From Ichthyophonus hoferi (taxonomy: Eukaryota > Opisthokonta > Ichthyosporea > Ichthyophonida > Ichthyophonidae), in the NCBI GenBank assembly GCA_002751075.1, contig NAOQ01000134.1, forward strand, positions 75,832 through 136,150: DNA of 60,319 bases. The letters are read 5' to 3'. A program made the translations under genes and the position numbers. The notes beneath the pieces are model-generated. The model saw only the letters and a program-made list of their open reading frames with translations. It did not search any database and was not told where the DNA came from. Positions 24,901 to 35,724 of this stretch are shown one piece after another. Every line of letters starts with the position of its first letter. Position 1 is the first letter of the stretch.

Positions 24901-27900
24901 CGACCTAATATTTAATCTCCGATCCATGCCTATATTTCCCTTATATCCACTCTCAATAGGAAATTATCTTCATATGAAACACAAAGAAATAATGTTATAT
25001 CCCTATATTTAGCCATAGTCATTGATCATTATACATCAAATACAGCCCAGTTATAATAAACTTTCAACCGAAATATCGAAAGCATATATTGGAATGCTCA
25101 GAAAATTTGGAAAATTGAAAAATTTGGAACCTATTCTATTGGGGTTTGAATACCTACGTGTATTGGCACGAGCTCAATTAAAGGTTATTACACCTGTTTT
25201 GGCATGTCTCACGAGATCTCTGATGTCTCATTGGCGAAAGATATAGTGAAATGTAAGAAAATTTGAAATGGAACCCATTCCATCCTATTGAGGTTTGAAT
25301 ACGTGTCTGTCTAATTAAAGGTCATTAGTCCTAATCTGGCATATAATTAACTATATCATAACTATATCATGTGATCTCTGACGTCATCTGGTCGGTATAC
25401 AGACGGTGATGTCCAATACAATCCTTGAGAACCCTCGGTCTAAGGAAATCCTCCAGCCAGGATCCGTGGAGCAAGCCAATGGAGTTGTAAGGAATTGATA
25501 GATTGAGTCACATTATTAGTCTTGGTTGAAGATTAAAAGATTGTTCGATCTAAATGTTCATTAATTGATCTAAGATTCTTATTAATCTTTGATTGATGGC
25601 TACACGTGAGAACCGATTGCAGGCATACATACTATTATAGTATTGTACTATTATATTATCATACTATTATACTATCATACTATTATACTATTACTATTAT
25701 ACTTTTATACTATGTTACTATCATACTATTGTACTATTATACTATTATACTACTATACTATTATACGATTTTACTATTATACTATCATACTATTCATACT
25801 ATCATACTATTATATTATTGTACTATTATACTATCATACTATTCATACTATCATACTATTATATTATTGTACTATTATACTATCATACTGTTATGCTATT
25901 GTACTATTGTACTATTATACTATTATGTTGTTATACTATTGTACTATTATACTAATACATATTAAAAATTTGAGAATATTATAATCCTATAATGGATTTT
26001 AAAATATTAATTTAAAACACAACCATCAATAATAATTTAGTCTATAGATAGATTCGACATACACTGTGTACATATATTAGATTGATTATGATTGAATGTG
26101 CTTACTGCGGTTAACAGGTATTTTATTTATTATTAGATCAATCCATATAGTTTCTAATAAGGTTAGAGTTTTAAATTATATTTAAAGTAATGTATAATCC
26201 CAGGTGCAGACACATAAGGAAAGTAGTTACGACACAATGTGCCGATGTGCTTCGTTATTGGATGATCATATTACTGTATTAGAGACAGAACTACATAGAT
26301 GGACTGCGAGAGATGAGGTAGGAATAGATGTAGGAAATGATGTAGGTTGGAGGGAGGGAGAGAGAGAGGGAAGGAGGTAAGCATATGTTGATAATAGGAT
26401 TGTGCATAAATGATAATACAATACATATATACATACCTATCTACCTACCTGCCTCTTTTTCCTTTTCTCTCTCCCTCTCTCCCTCTCTCCCTCCCTACAT
26501 ATATACATATGTAGACCGCTCATCTTGTCTACAGTGCTATGGAAGGGATAAAACTAGTAGCTAATATGCTACGTCAACAAGGAGCTGCTCCCCCACCGTC
26601 TTCTTTTATTGGTTCTTTATCATACACATCTATAAATAGACCTCAGCCTTTCTGTGACAGGCCTACACTACCCACGATAAACACTGCTAGCAAATCATTG
26701 GGCTCGGCTTTAATCAGGTGTTCACTTTCTACTATATATAGATATATAGTATCATATATAATACCAATACCTATGTACACCTTATCTTTATCTCTACCTC
26801 TATATATCTCCTTCTCTATCCACTAATACAAACTCATGACTGATCTGCAATCTACCATATTATTGGCTTACTATACCATCAACCATATTCCTCCTGTCAC
26901 TTATCCCTCTCATTTCTGTCTTGTTCCTTCTATCCATTTCCTATTTACTATTGGTCCCCTATCTTAAGCAATCTATTATCCTACTGACGTCTTTTTTTCA
27001 ATTAATTAATTAATTATCAGCGGAGTTAATTGTCAAGAGCCAATCACATCTGGTCGACTCATCGCCATGGCAGCCAATCCCAACCTAGCTACTCGTGACG
27101 TCATGGATGATGACGTAACGGATGCCCCTAATACGGCAACTAGTCATGACGCCACCTATAGTGCCATTAAAGCAATCCCCCTGTCCAGTTGTAATCTACC
27201 TATCAATACCTCGTTTAATAAGAAGTTAAATCCGGATAGCCCAATCAATTCTATCCGTGATAATCTTCAGTCTATATCATTGGATAATACAGTTGCGAAT
27301 AACTGGAAGGTAAGCATAGCTCGACTAAAGAAGAATATTTTAATTATTAATTGTTAATTTTTAAAAAGTGGATTCAGTTGGTTTCCGTACTGATTATGAA
27401 AACAAATGATAGTCAAAAATGTGTAAATTTATTCGTATATATATGTAAATTGCAAATATATCGTTTCAAGGCATGAATTTACAATGGTAATAGATCCCAT
27501 CCAGGTGGGGTTAGATAGGCAATAGTGTGAAATATCCTTAGCAATGAAGTATGAAATGTGTATATTTAGAATATAGAGTTATGTATGTGTGTGCATAGAA
27601 TGTTATAGCTATATGGTGATATGGCTATATAGTTATAGTAATATGGTAATATAGTAAATAATATAGTTACAGTAAGATAGTAATATCGTGGTATAATAAT
27701 ATAGTAATATAGTTTTATAGTTATAATAATACAATTATATAGTAAGATAGTAATATAATTATGTGGTTATAGAGTCATGTAGTATGTAGTTATATAGTTA
27801 CATGATAATATAGCTATATAATAATAGGCAATGTAATTATATTGCATTTGTAAAAGACCTGGTATGTTTAGCTATAGCTAGAAGAAGGCAAACAGGGGCC

Positions 27901-28698
27901 ATATGATTTGTTGAAAAGTAATTAAATGATTAAAAATAATTAAGTAATTGTAAGGATCTAAAATATGTACAATCCTTTTCTTTCGTTGATTGTGTTACAG
28001 TAATTGCATGTATGCATAATAATATAATATACTATATGTCTATCTCGCTATATCTATATATCTATCTTATATAGGGCTGGAAGTGAAGTATGTTTACCAT
28101 TTTCATAACATCTTACACTTAACCCTGTTACAGAGCTATCCTTGTTATCATTATAAGGTAATCACATTAAAAGTTAATTTACCTGATTTTAGAAGTTAAT
28201 TTATAGCCTCACCTAATGCCATTGGGCTCGCTATATTAAGCCATTTGTTTAATTTTCATTACACTAGATGATAGTTCTAGCTCTATAATAGTATAAATGT
28301 CAAACATTGTTTTGATTGGGGTTATATTTTTAAAGTATAATAGTATAATATTGGATTTTATCTTTCAATGACTATTGGCGTTTTTGTAGCGTATTATTTC
28401 TCATTTACTTTTATCCCTGCATTCTATTACTATTTTCTACCATATATGTATTATATATCTAGCTATATCTACAATCAATGCATACATACACGTTATCATA
28501 TCTCTATATTATATCTTTCCACATACCATATATACTGTTTGCATATATATATATATACGTCATATGTATTACCATATATAGCTAGCTACCAGAGCCACAG
28601 TAAAGCGAAATTTCTTTGAGGATGACGAAGAAGATGGTGCCGATACAGCCTTATTTGGTAATAGGACGACACATCTACTGTCCACCCTACTGGAGTAA
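15991..28698 (+). CDS. TBC1D5: TBC1D5-like Rab GTPase-activating protein, one exon probably in gap
   Basis: Exons with consistent phase: 15991-16004, 17102-17159, 17546-17596, 17983-18150, 19091-19158, 19617-19731, (gap), 21504-21582, 21853-21963, 22149-22264, 22670-22812, 23789-23946, 24331-24396, 25403-25486, 26204-26317, 26515-26717, 27021-27309 and 28582-28698 (TAA). About 650 residues are visible; human TBC1D5 has about 795. The translation follows TBC1D5 in order: WDSWFNNESWSDDIRDQ, LRSICW, NNPLSQ, ILDIERT with catalytic Arg119, YRQGMHE with catalytic Gln154, EIAPQVYG, RWMRLLFGRE, LLVLWDCLFAD and a C-terminal coiled-coil part (DTMCRCASLLDDHI). Both catalytic fingers are intact, so GAP activity, classically on Rab7 at endosomes with retromer, is expected. 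The exon after YRQGMHE, about 25-30 residues by homology, is missing and probably lies in 20239-20756. The tiny first exon (MEEL) is the least certain part. Confidence 0.9.
16190..16500 (+). repeat. CATACTAT satellite in intron 1 of the TBC gene
   Basis: Imperfect array of CATACTATCATAC and TACTATTATACTA words, G-poor on the plus strand. The ORFs through it are Tyr/Ser/Ile/Leu repeats and were discarded. Confidence 0.8.
18225..18500 (+). repeat. TATAACATAATAT-type repeats with a roughly 50-base tandem unit
   Basis: In the intron after exon 4, a stretch near 18265-18310 (ATAGTATATCATAATATATC and following) recurs almost exactly about 50 bases later. Confidence 0.65.
19160..19400 (+). repeat. 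TACTATACTA satellite
   Basis: Pentamer-based array (ACTAT, ACCAT) in the intron between exons 5 and 6, nearly devoid of G on the plus strand. Confidence 0.85.
19785..20875 (+). repeat. G-polarity minisatellite spanning an assembly gap
   Basis: Units of about 44 bases built from TAGTATGGTATGGTATAG words followed by a TAGTACTGTAAG word. Near-identical units lie on both sides of the gap, so the array probably continues through part of it. The plus strand is C-poor. Unit length drifts at the left end. Confidence 0.85.
20239..20756. other. Assembly gap, 518 N
   Basis: Run of N within the minisatellite. The true length is unknown. The TBC exon encoding the segment after YRQGMHE is not found on either side and may be hidden here. 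Confidence 0.95.
21085..21490 (+). repeat. 20-base minisatellite in the TBC intron before exon 7
   Basis: About 19-20 tandem units of the type ATATATCCTACTATACTGTA with single-base variation. It stops just before the exon 7 acceptor at 21501-21503. Confidence 0.85.
22315..22660 (+). repeat. ACTATTATACTA satellite in the intron after exon 9
   Basis: G-poor imperfect array that reaches the exon 10 acceptor, where it may supply polypyrimidine-like sequence. Confidence 0.75.
22855..23055 (+). repeat. TAGTATAGTA satellite in the intron after exon 10
   Basis: C-poor array, opposite in polarity to the one just before exon 10. Confidence 0.75.
23380..23468 (+). pseudogene. Relic duplicate of the TBC exon 11 acceptor and exon start
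   Basis: TTCCAG followed by TACTGCAAACTGATTGTACA at about 23427-23452 matches CTCCAG plus TACTGCAAGGTGATTGTACA at 23783-23808. Likeness continues a few bases further and weakly upstream (ATATATATTATTTACACA against ATATATATTATTTATACA). After about 35 exon bases the relic diverges into AT-rich sequence. The intact exon downstream encodes LQGDCTECLMLLMRYPGV, so this copy looks like an incomplete exon duplication. Confidence 0.7.
25100..25395 (+). repeat. Degenerate tandem duplication of about 140 bases
   Basis: About 25102-25236 and 25253-25392 share, in order, GAAAATTTG, GGAACC(T/C)ATTC, TGGGGTTTGAATAC-like, AATTAAAGGT(T/C)ATTA and GATCTCTGA(T/C)GTC words. It lies in the intron before exon 13. 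A 74-codon ORF over the left copy is probably chance. Confidence 0.6.
25630..25965 (+). repeat. ACTATTATACTATCAT satellite in the intron after exon 13
   Basis: G-poor imperfect array, including a roughly 65-base segment repeated almost exactly (about 25785-25850 and 25825-25890). Tyr/Ile/Leu ORFs over it are artefacts. Confidence 0.8.
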
Positions 28699-29494
28699 CC
28701 TTCCATATAAGGCAGGCCAGTCTTTTTAGGGATTGGTGTATTTATGGAATATTTTAAATAATGCTTTTGGATGTACTTTAATAGTTCACATGTGCATATT
28801 GATACTATAATATATATAATGAATTTTATTGACTTTTTATAATTTATTATCATTTTCATAATAAATACCATTTAAACTAATGACACATTAGTTTTCTCTT
28901 CACAGAGATCTTCCAATAAGAACTGTCTGCATCTACAGTCACGTGATTCCTGACCAATGGTGCACCTTTCCGTAGCATTCTTACATAGGAAACTAGCTGA
29001 TCCTTAGTGTGGTTCTCTACTGGGTCCTAGCCTGTATACACTACATTAAATGTAATTTTAAATTTTAATCTATTAAAAATTATGTAATTGATGCTATCCA
29101 ATAATATTAATTAATATAAGTGAACTTTTTATTATCTATTGGGAGATACATTAAAATTAATTTTTAACTTTAATAGAGATTAAAATCTGTGTAGTTGATG
29201 CTAGCCTACCATCACTAGATGGATAATTTACTTTTGTTATTGTTATTCAGTAGTAATTAATATAAATGAATGGCCATTGTCTATTGAGATTTAAATTAGG
29301 TGGTATATATATATATTAAGTGTGCGCCAATCATATCAATATATTAAAAAGATAATCAAAAAACTATTATATGTAGTATAATATAATAAAACATAATATA
29401 ATGTAAGCGATTTAACCAATCGCAAGTAGTTGTAGTTGTTACTGTATATTATATATTATTGCTAACAAATCTCTGTTTTGCACGACATATATAT
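28699..29494. other. 3' flank of the TBC gene, with a degenerate local duplication
   Basis: No gene seen. Around 29055-29165 and 29150-29300 there is a loosely repeated segment (TAATTGATGCTATCC and TAGTTGATGCTAGCC, then AATTAATATAAGTGAA and AATTAATATAAATGAA). Confidence 0.45.
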
Positions 29495-30450
29495 CCCTTG
29501 CGCCAACAAAAATTATATATTAAAAATTAAAAAATTAAAAACATTTCTCCTATATAATTCTAAATATATAATAATATAATAATAATTTAACAGCCACATT
29601 TTATTACTACTTCTACAATTTCATGGGAATTTGTTGTGGAATGAAAGCAATCTCGATTAAGTATATAGTAATATAATTCACTGTTCTGTTAATTTACAGT
29701 TATTTGGAACCCCCAGTAGATACTAGAGAACTCAGAATGGCATAACAATCTATTATTCGCTGAGTTAATACCTCAGTGCAATCCCATCATACGGTTTGTA
29801 CGCAATATTTGCTTAGCAAGATCACCCGCTTTGGACACCATAGAAAATATTCAAAACAATAACCATCACAACTACCATGTAACTAACAGGATACGGTAGT
29901 AATTTAGAATATTGTCTTTGCACTGGTTGCAATCAAGTATAAATATAAATGCAGTAACGCCCATAAGAGGATTGTTCCAGAGACTGCCCTAAAGGCAGCA
30001 AAATAACTATACCAAGAACCGACTAGTTCCTAATAAACCAAATTTGAGATGCTTCAACATCCTGAAAAAAACATCTATATAAGAATCAAAAACTAATTGG
30101 AGACCCCGAGCCGGTGGACAAGTCACTAGAACTACTACATTCTTTGCTATACATGTATAGGTGAGAGAAAACGTGAGGTCTTCTACTTAAAGAAAAAAAT
30201 TCAATATTAATATATTACTAACTTTTTATTAGAATAATATATATATATATAAAGTAAAGCTCCCTTGCGCCAACAAAAATTATACATCAAAATTATAAAT
30301 TTAAATTCCTCGTTTGTATTCTATATTTAAATGTAAAGCTCCAATATAATTAAGCATATAGTAATATAATAACTTAACAGCCACGCTTTACTACTACCTT
30401 TACAATTTCATGAGAATCTGTTTTGGAAAGGAAGCAATTTCGATTAGTTG
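29495..30450 (+). mobile_element. Small element with direct terminal repeats (TRIM-like), probably a fossil LTR derivative
   Basis: Two direct repeats of about 180-190 bases, 29495-29672 and 30262-30450, both start CCCTTGCGCCAACAAAAATT. Both contain AACAGCCAC, a TTTA(T/C)TACTAC word and ACAATTTCATG. They flank about 590 bases with no coding capacity, which include repeat family F (29936-30137). Direct repeats around a short non-coding interior fit a terminal-repeat retrotransposon in miniature. The repeats differ at many sites, so the insertion is old. Confidence 0.6.
29936..30137 (+). repeat. Repeat family F, copy 2
   Basis: Interior of the direct-repeat element; similar to 8155-8370 next to a copia fossil. 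The shared order of words over about 200 bases makes chance unlikely. Confidence 0.55.
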
Positions 30451-31698
30451 AGACAAAATAGGTTTGCATTTCCTACTTACTCGTGCATAATTCTGATATT
30501 TGGCATATCAACCAACACAGTATACTTGTAAATATATATATATAATTTTTATTTATGCTTTGGTTGTATGTACTGCTTCCTTTCCAAGGTCATAGTAGCT
30601 GCATAAAGAAAAAATGGTTGGTTAGAAAAAGAAAGGAATTATAAATACCATTAACTGCACACGTTTAGGATTAACGTATATAATACATAATGTCAAAGTA
30701 ATAACTAGTTATATAACTACTATTTCTTTAAGTGCTCAGCTCGAATTAATCGGCACACAGTACCCCGAAGGATAACTGCAATACGAAACGAGGAATTCTA
30801 AATAACATCATAGCACTTGAGTTGTAGGAAAGAAAATACCAAACAAACACAAACAAACGTAGTTACTTCAGAAAATAAATAGCATACTAGTAAAATAAAT
30901 AAATAATGAATATAAATACAACATAAACCATACACTAAAACTTACCTAAAAAGAAAAACGGAAAAACACGGGAAAATAATAAATTATGTTGGGATGTGGG
31001 AGTTTATATAGGGGATGGAAAAACACTTGAAAGGTAGTAATAATTAATTATACTAATTATTTGTAATTATATTTAATTATACTAAATAATGGGGAATTAA
31101 TATTTATAATATAAGATTATATATAGTCGATAGGTATTACAGCTATAGCTATCCTATTATATATAGTATTAATATTCTTATTCTTTATAATAACCTCTTA
31201 TTATATTTTCATAAGGTAAGTAGTGTTATGTATGTATGTATGTATTATTTCCCTAATAACACAACATGCCAATATTCTCCCTGCCATTGCTATACCTGCT
31301 TCCTCATTAAATATCATGACATATCATGATATTTTTATGTATATGCCCTTGCTCTTAACTAAACCCACCTCCTACCTAAACTCCAAGTAAGGTTGTAACA
31401 TGGGTTGCAGGTTGTTTATATTTAATACGGTAGGTATTGTGGACGTGTGTGAAAGGGAGAGAGAGAGAGAGAGAGAGAGAGCAGGAACAGTAAGCGATTC
31501 TCAAAACATGAGAAATATAATGCGTACACATCACTCATACTTGCACGTACCATTATGTTTACCATCTTATATATTATCATAGTAATATACTATATTATAC
31601 TTTACATATTATCATGGTAAAATACTATTCTATTCTTTATAATAATACACTATTATATTATCATAATAATATACATACCCACAGGAGGTAACAATAGT
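30451..31698. other. 5' flank of the PTRHD1 gene; (GA)n microsatellite
   Basis: No gene seen. It holds a (GA)n run at about 31453-31479. A CCCACAG word just before the PTRHD1 start (31679-31685) could be the acceptor of a 5'-UTR intron. Confidence 0.4.
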
Positions 31699-32719
31699 AT
31701 GAGTGAACCACTCTTAGTACAATATGTGGTTGTTAGGCGAGACCTTATAAAGGCACTTAATTGGCCCCTGGGAAGGTAACTTGTCTTTTTATTGGTCTTG
31801 TCATTTTATGTTCTATTATATGCCATTATATTATTATAGTATATTATATAAACTTAGCATATTCTACTGTATTAAATTCTATTATTAAATTCTATTATAT
31901 TAACCTATCATACTGTACCAATAAAATCCACCGGGAGGCTATAGGGTAAGAACATCCATAGGATACATGTCTGTACTATACTATACAGTTACATATACCA
32001 TATGCCCATATCTTACACTATATACCATACCATTCCCTACCTTTCCCTCTCCCTTGTATACTATCGTAGTGTTATGGCCCAGGCCTGCCATGCCTCAACT
32101 GCAGCCCTCTGGCAGACACCTGATAATAAAAATGTACTGGAGTATGTTAGAGATATTGATAATATGACTAAGGTATATATAGTATAGTACGGTAGAGCAC
32201 AGTGTAGTATGGTATAGTATGGTATGGTATGGTATGGCATGGTGTAGTGTGTTATAGTATGATATTTTATTGTATTGTATAGTGTAGTATGGTATGGTAT
32301 TGTATTGTATAGTATGGTATGGTATGGTATGGGGTAGTATTTATAATATAGTATGGTTTAATGTAGCATAGTATATAGTATGGTATAGTACAGTATTGAT
32401 CGTAATAGTATGGTACAATATGGTATGGTATGTCAATAATACATACCATTGCCTATGTTAATACCTACCCAACCCTATTTCTCTTTTTTCTTCTCCCACT
32501 CCTATCCTTTCCCCCTCCTTCTCTCCCTCACCCTAGGTTGTGATGGAGGTAAAGAATGAAAATCAATTATTAAAACTCAATACAGATCTCACTGACGCCA
32601 AGATAGAACATAAGCTATGGATAGAACAACCGGAAAATATACCCACTGCTATAGCTACAGCACCATATATGAAAGAAGAAATAGCACATCTGTTTAAGAA
32701 ATGTAGTTTGTTTAGATAG
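31699..32719 (+). CDS. PTRHD1: PTRHD1-like peptidyl-tRNA hydrolase domain protein
   Basis: Three exons, 31699-31775, 32070-32172 and 32537-32719 (TAG), give a complete 120-residue protein with consistent phase and GT-AG borders. It follows human PTRHD1 closely: LLVQYVVVRRDL at the start, then VMAQACHASTAAL, then VVMEVKNENQL, then KLWIEQPENIPTAIA, and a KKCSLFR terminus matching the human KKFRLFK end. Human PTRHD1 is about 140 residues with an N-terminal extension that is absent here, so this ATG gives the minimal PTH2-type fold. PTH2 enzymes release peptides from peptidyl-tRNA; the activity of PTRHD1 itself is less well established. The intron before exon 3 holds a TATGG satellite. No operon-like link to neighbours is seen. 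Confidence 0.95.
32175..32440 (+). repeat. TAGTATGGTATGG satellite in PTRHD1 intron 2
   Basis: C-poor imperfect array starting directly at the donor of exon 2 and covering most of the intron. Confidence 0.8.
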
Positions 32720-32859
32720 GTTTAGATAACTTTGTACACTGATGTATGTATGTATCACAGCTAATGTTCTAATTAACTGTATTAGCTGCTCATAAGTCTC
32801 ACCTGTGTAGACTGAGGTGATATTCATATTAAAGTACTTAAATTAATTAGACAACAATT

Positions 32860-33290
32860 TATGAACCAATATAACTATTGTGCCCTGGCTTTGGGGGAAT
32901 ACTACCATTGTAGACTAGGGCATGGTCAACAGGGTTGGGTTCAGTATCAAAACGAAAATGACAAGCCTGTATACTGAAAAAGTCATAGAGGTCTTGGTTC
33001 CATCAAAGGAAGGAGCAACTCCTTGGTTTGTGAACATAGTAAACCTTTTTCAGATTGTGTGGGATGATAGTAAGGGTTAATTCTTCAAACAATGGTTTCA
33101 GGCCATTCCATACAGGGTCCCCAGAGCCTGCCTAGTAAGAATGTTGTTTGTTGGAAGAAGGATAGGCTCAGGTTTTGGAGCCTCAGTCATGCGAATATTA
33201 TTGAGAGATGATTGTATATAAAAAGTATATACAATGCATATATAATATATAAAGTGTATTATGGCATAATCAATATCTGCATATTTAATT
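32860..33290 (-). pseudogene. Coding-like relic of unknown origin
   Basis: The minus strand has two protein-like stretches in different frames. One near 33100-33190 reads TEAPKPEPILLPTNNIL and RQALGTLYGMA. One near 32870-32985 contains QACHFRFDTEPNPVDHALVY and NGSIPPKPGHN. Composition is unlike the surrounding AT-rich chance ORFs. I do not recognise a family. It may be a decayed gene or a mobile-element remnant. Confidence 0.35.
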
Positions 33291-33390
33291 AACAAATTAA
33301 TGAAAACCCTTATTAACTATTTAAATCTCTAACACTATTCGATAAGGGCTGTGATCCGTCATAATTATATGTTTAGTTTTATTACATATG

Positions 33391-33755
33391 CTATAACGGT
33401 AAAAATATAGGGTAAACATGATATACTCTTATTTTATTTTAAGCCGCTGCCCTGACAGTGACGTATGTCAGGTGGTTGTCTACAGTCTAAACAAAACTAG
33501 AATCAGAATCCCCGTTCCAACCACACAGTGGTTAATTTATAGTGTTCTAAGCATATGTGGTGTGATAAAACTGAATTCAGATCAAAGTGTATACCTAATA
33601 TAATGTGGTATACAAGGACGTAATCTCAATCTGAATCATTACTACTTAGGCTTCATAAATAATCTCTACTATTTACGTAATAGTAGATAATAAATAGAAT
33701 ATATTTTATATTTTAATATAAATAAATAAAGAATCATTCTAATGCATAACACATA
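33391..33755 (+). repeat. Dispersed repeat family A, copy 2
   Basis: Same start (GGTAAAAATATAGGGTAAAC) and same end region as 14793-15145. Internal words such as GCATATGTGGTGTGATAAAACTG correspond to those of the other copies. Confidence 0.75.
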
Positions 33756-33854
33756 TTACAGCAAATCCAAAAAGGCTTCCTCCAAGGCTGATCGCGTCAC
33801 GGATGAGTCTGCACCCAATGAAATGTCAGTTTATTTTTAGTATATACTGTTAAC

Positions 33855-34105
33855 TATAGCTACATGTATAACATTGACAAAGTAGGCATCATCATCATTA
33901 TCTAATTGATTAATACTGGGTTGTAAAGTATCCTATTATAAAGTGCTATAGTTAAAAGTATAGAAAGGTTCTGTCTGAGACAAATTGGAGACTCTACTCT
34001 GTGGTGATACTTAATTAAGGCTATACAGTTTTTATCCTAAATTGTCTGCTTGCAATAGTCACTGCCACCCTGAACATGGGTGAGATAAGTACTATACAGG
34101 CTGCA
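33855..34105 (+). repeat. Dispersed repeat family B, copy 1
   Basis: Shares with 37018-37262 and 49653-49881, in order: a GCTACAT/GACAAAGTA start, AAAGTGCTATA, TCTGTCTGAGAC, a TTTTTATCCTAAATT word and CT(C/G)CTTGCAATAG. It has no coding capacity. The TATA-like word before TCTGTCTGAGAC would fit a small LTR, but this is not established. Confidence 0.7.
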
Positions 34106-34788
34106 AACAATACATATAGTGCAAGTCTATTGAACTCTATGTACCTTTGTTTCACTTTATCATATTATATTATAACGTATATTATCTAGTTCTATTGTAT
34201 AATATGGTATTGTATTTATAAATATATATTTTATGGTATGTATTTCCTTGCATTATATAGTCATATATTATACTATACTGTATTATATATCAATTTATTG
34301 TTTTAAATTACATTATATCTATAATAATATTGTATTATAATATATTGCCCTACCTTTAATATTTTACTTTTTATACAATTACTTAAAGTGTATTGATCAA
34401 AGCATATAATACAAGACCACAGAATACAACACAATACAATACAATACAATACAAGACACTACAATACCTGAAAAGAGTTCCCGACTAGACAATGCATCTG
34501 TACCATGACCTAAAAAACGGATATAAGTAAGCAAAAAGTGTGGATTGCTAATATTATCTTATTGTATTTATTACATCACTGCACGCCATAGGTTACCTAG
34601 ATTAGGTTACTTAGATTAACTTGCTTAGATTCGATTGCTTAAATTAAATTACTTAGAATAGCTTACTTAAATTAAATTAACTTAATTAAATTAGATTACT
34701 TAAATTAAATAGTTCGATTTAATCTTTCCAATTCGTATTATTACTTATGAATCGTATTCCAGGAAATTTAATTTTTGATTACTGGTAT
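34106..34788. other. No gene seen; short tandem motifs
   Basis: Contains an ACAATACAAT run near 34425-34455. An irregular TTACTTAGATTA/TTACTTAAATTA array lies at about 34595-34710. Confidence 0.45.
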
Positions 34789-35168
34789 TGGAGCATACGT
34801 AATACGTTACAATGATTCCTTAATTATTTATTTATTTACATTAGAATAAAAAATATATTGTAGTTATTTATTATCTGATGTTAATCAAATAGTGGTGATT
34901 ATCTATCAAACCTGCGCAGTAATAATTCAAAAGTGAGATTAATTCCTGTGCACCATATTTACATTAGGTGTACAGTTTGATTCGAATTCAGCCTCACAGC
35001 ATCGCATGTATTTAGAATGGAATAAATTAGCCACAGTGTGATTGAAACGGGTCTTCTAGTTTTGTTTACATTCTAGTCCACCGCCTGACATACGCCTTTG
35101 TCAGGGTAATGGTTTTGGATAAACACAGGGTATGTTTACCCTCCTATATTTTTATCGTTTTAGCACGT
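34789..35168 (-). repeat. Dispersed repeat family A, inverted copy
   Basis: Reads on the minus strand as the family A element, from GATAAAAATATAGGAGGG near 35155 to a GGAATCATTGTAACG word near 34810. It lies between two plus-strand copies, so the 33.4-36.1 kb block holds A copies in both orientations. Confidence 0.75.
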
Positions 35169-35724
35169 TGTAATAAGCAATTACGACCCCTAACTAGATT
35201 AAATTGACGGTGAAAAAGTATAGGAGTAGGGATTTATTCCTACCTGGATCACGTATATCACTATAATCTTCTATATTGATTGGTGGGGATGTGGGCCTAT
35301 TACTGTGAATATGTATATAGGAAGGTTAGAGAGAGGATGTGTGTGCATTGGGCCAGATTATGGTTATATTAATTGATGTTGTGCTATATTAGGTTATTTT
35401 ATTTGTATTGTTTTGCATTGTACTGTATTATATTATATTATATTATATTATATTATACATAGCTGTATAACAAAAACATATATATCCAATCATATTGTAC
35501 ATAGACAACATAAATTAACTAATACCCTATCAGTAGTAACAAACCACAAACCTGAGACTATTATAGTCTATTGAAGATTTATTATCAATCTGAGCCACAT
35601 TAACTGGTAGGAAATCAGGCTTTACAATGTCCCCTTTAGAACTGTTTATCTGATTTCTTATTGGAGAGAGAGGCTGTGTTTCCAATTCAAGTGGTCCTGT
35701 TTAGCCAATCATATAATATTAGAA
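35169..35724. other. No gene seen; (TATTA)n run
   Basis: AT-rich sequence with a TATTATATTATATTA run near 35428-35455. Confidence 0.4.

Noticed and set aside
25022-25246. 74-codon ORF in the TBC intron as an extra exon
   Set aside because: It falls on one half of a degenerate duplication, has no clear splice borders and matches nothing in TBC1D5.
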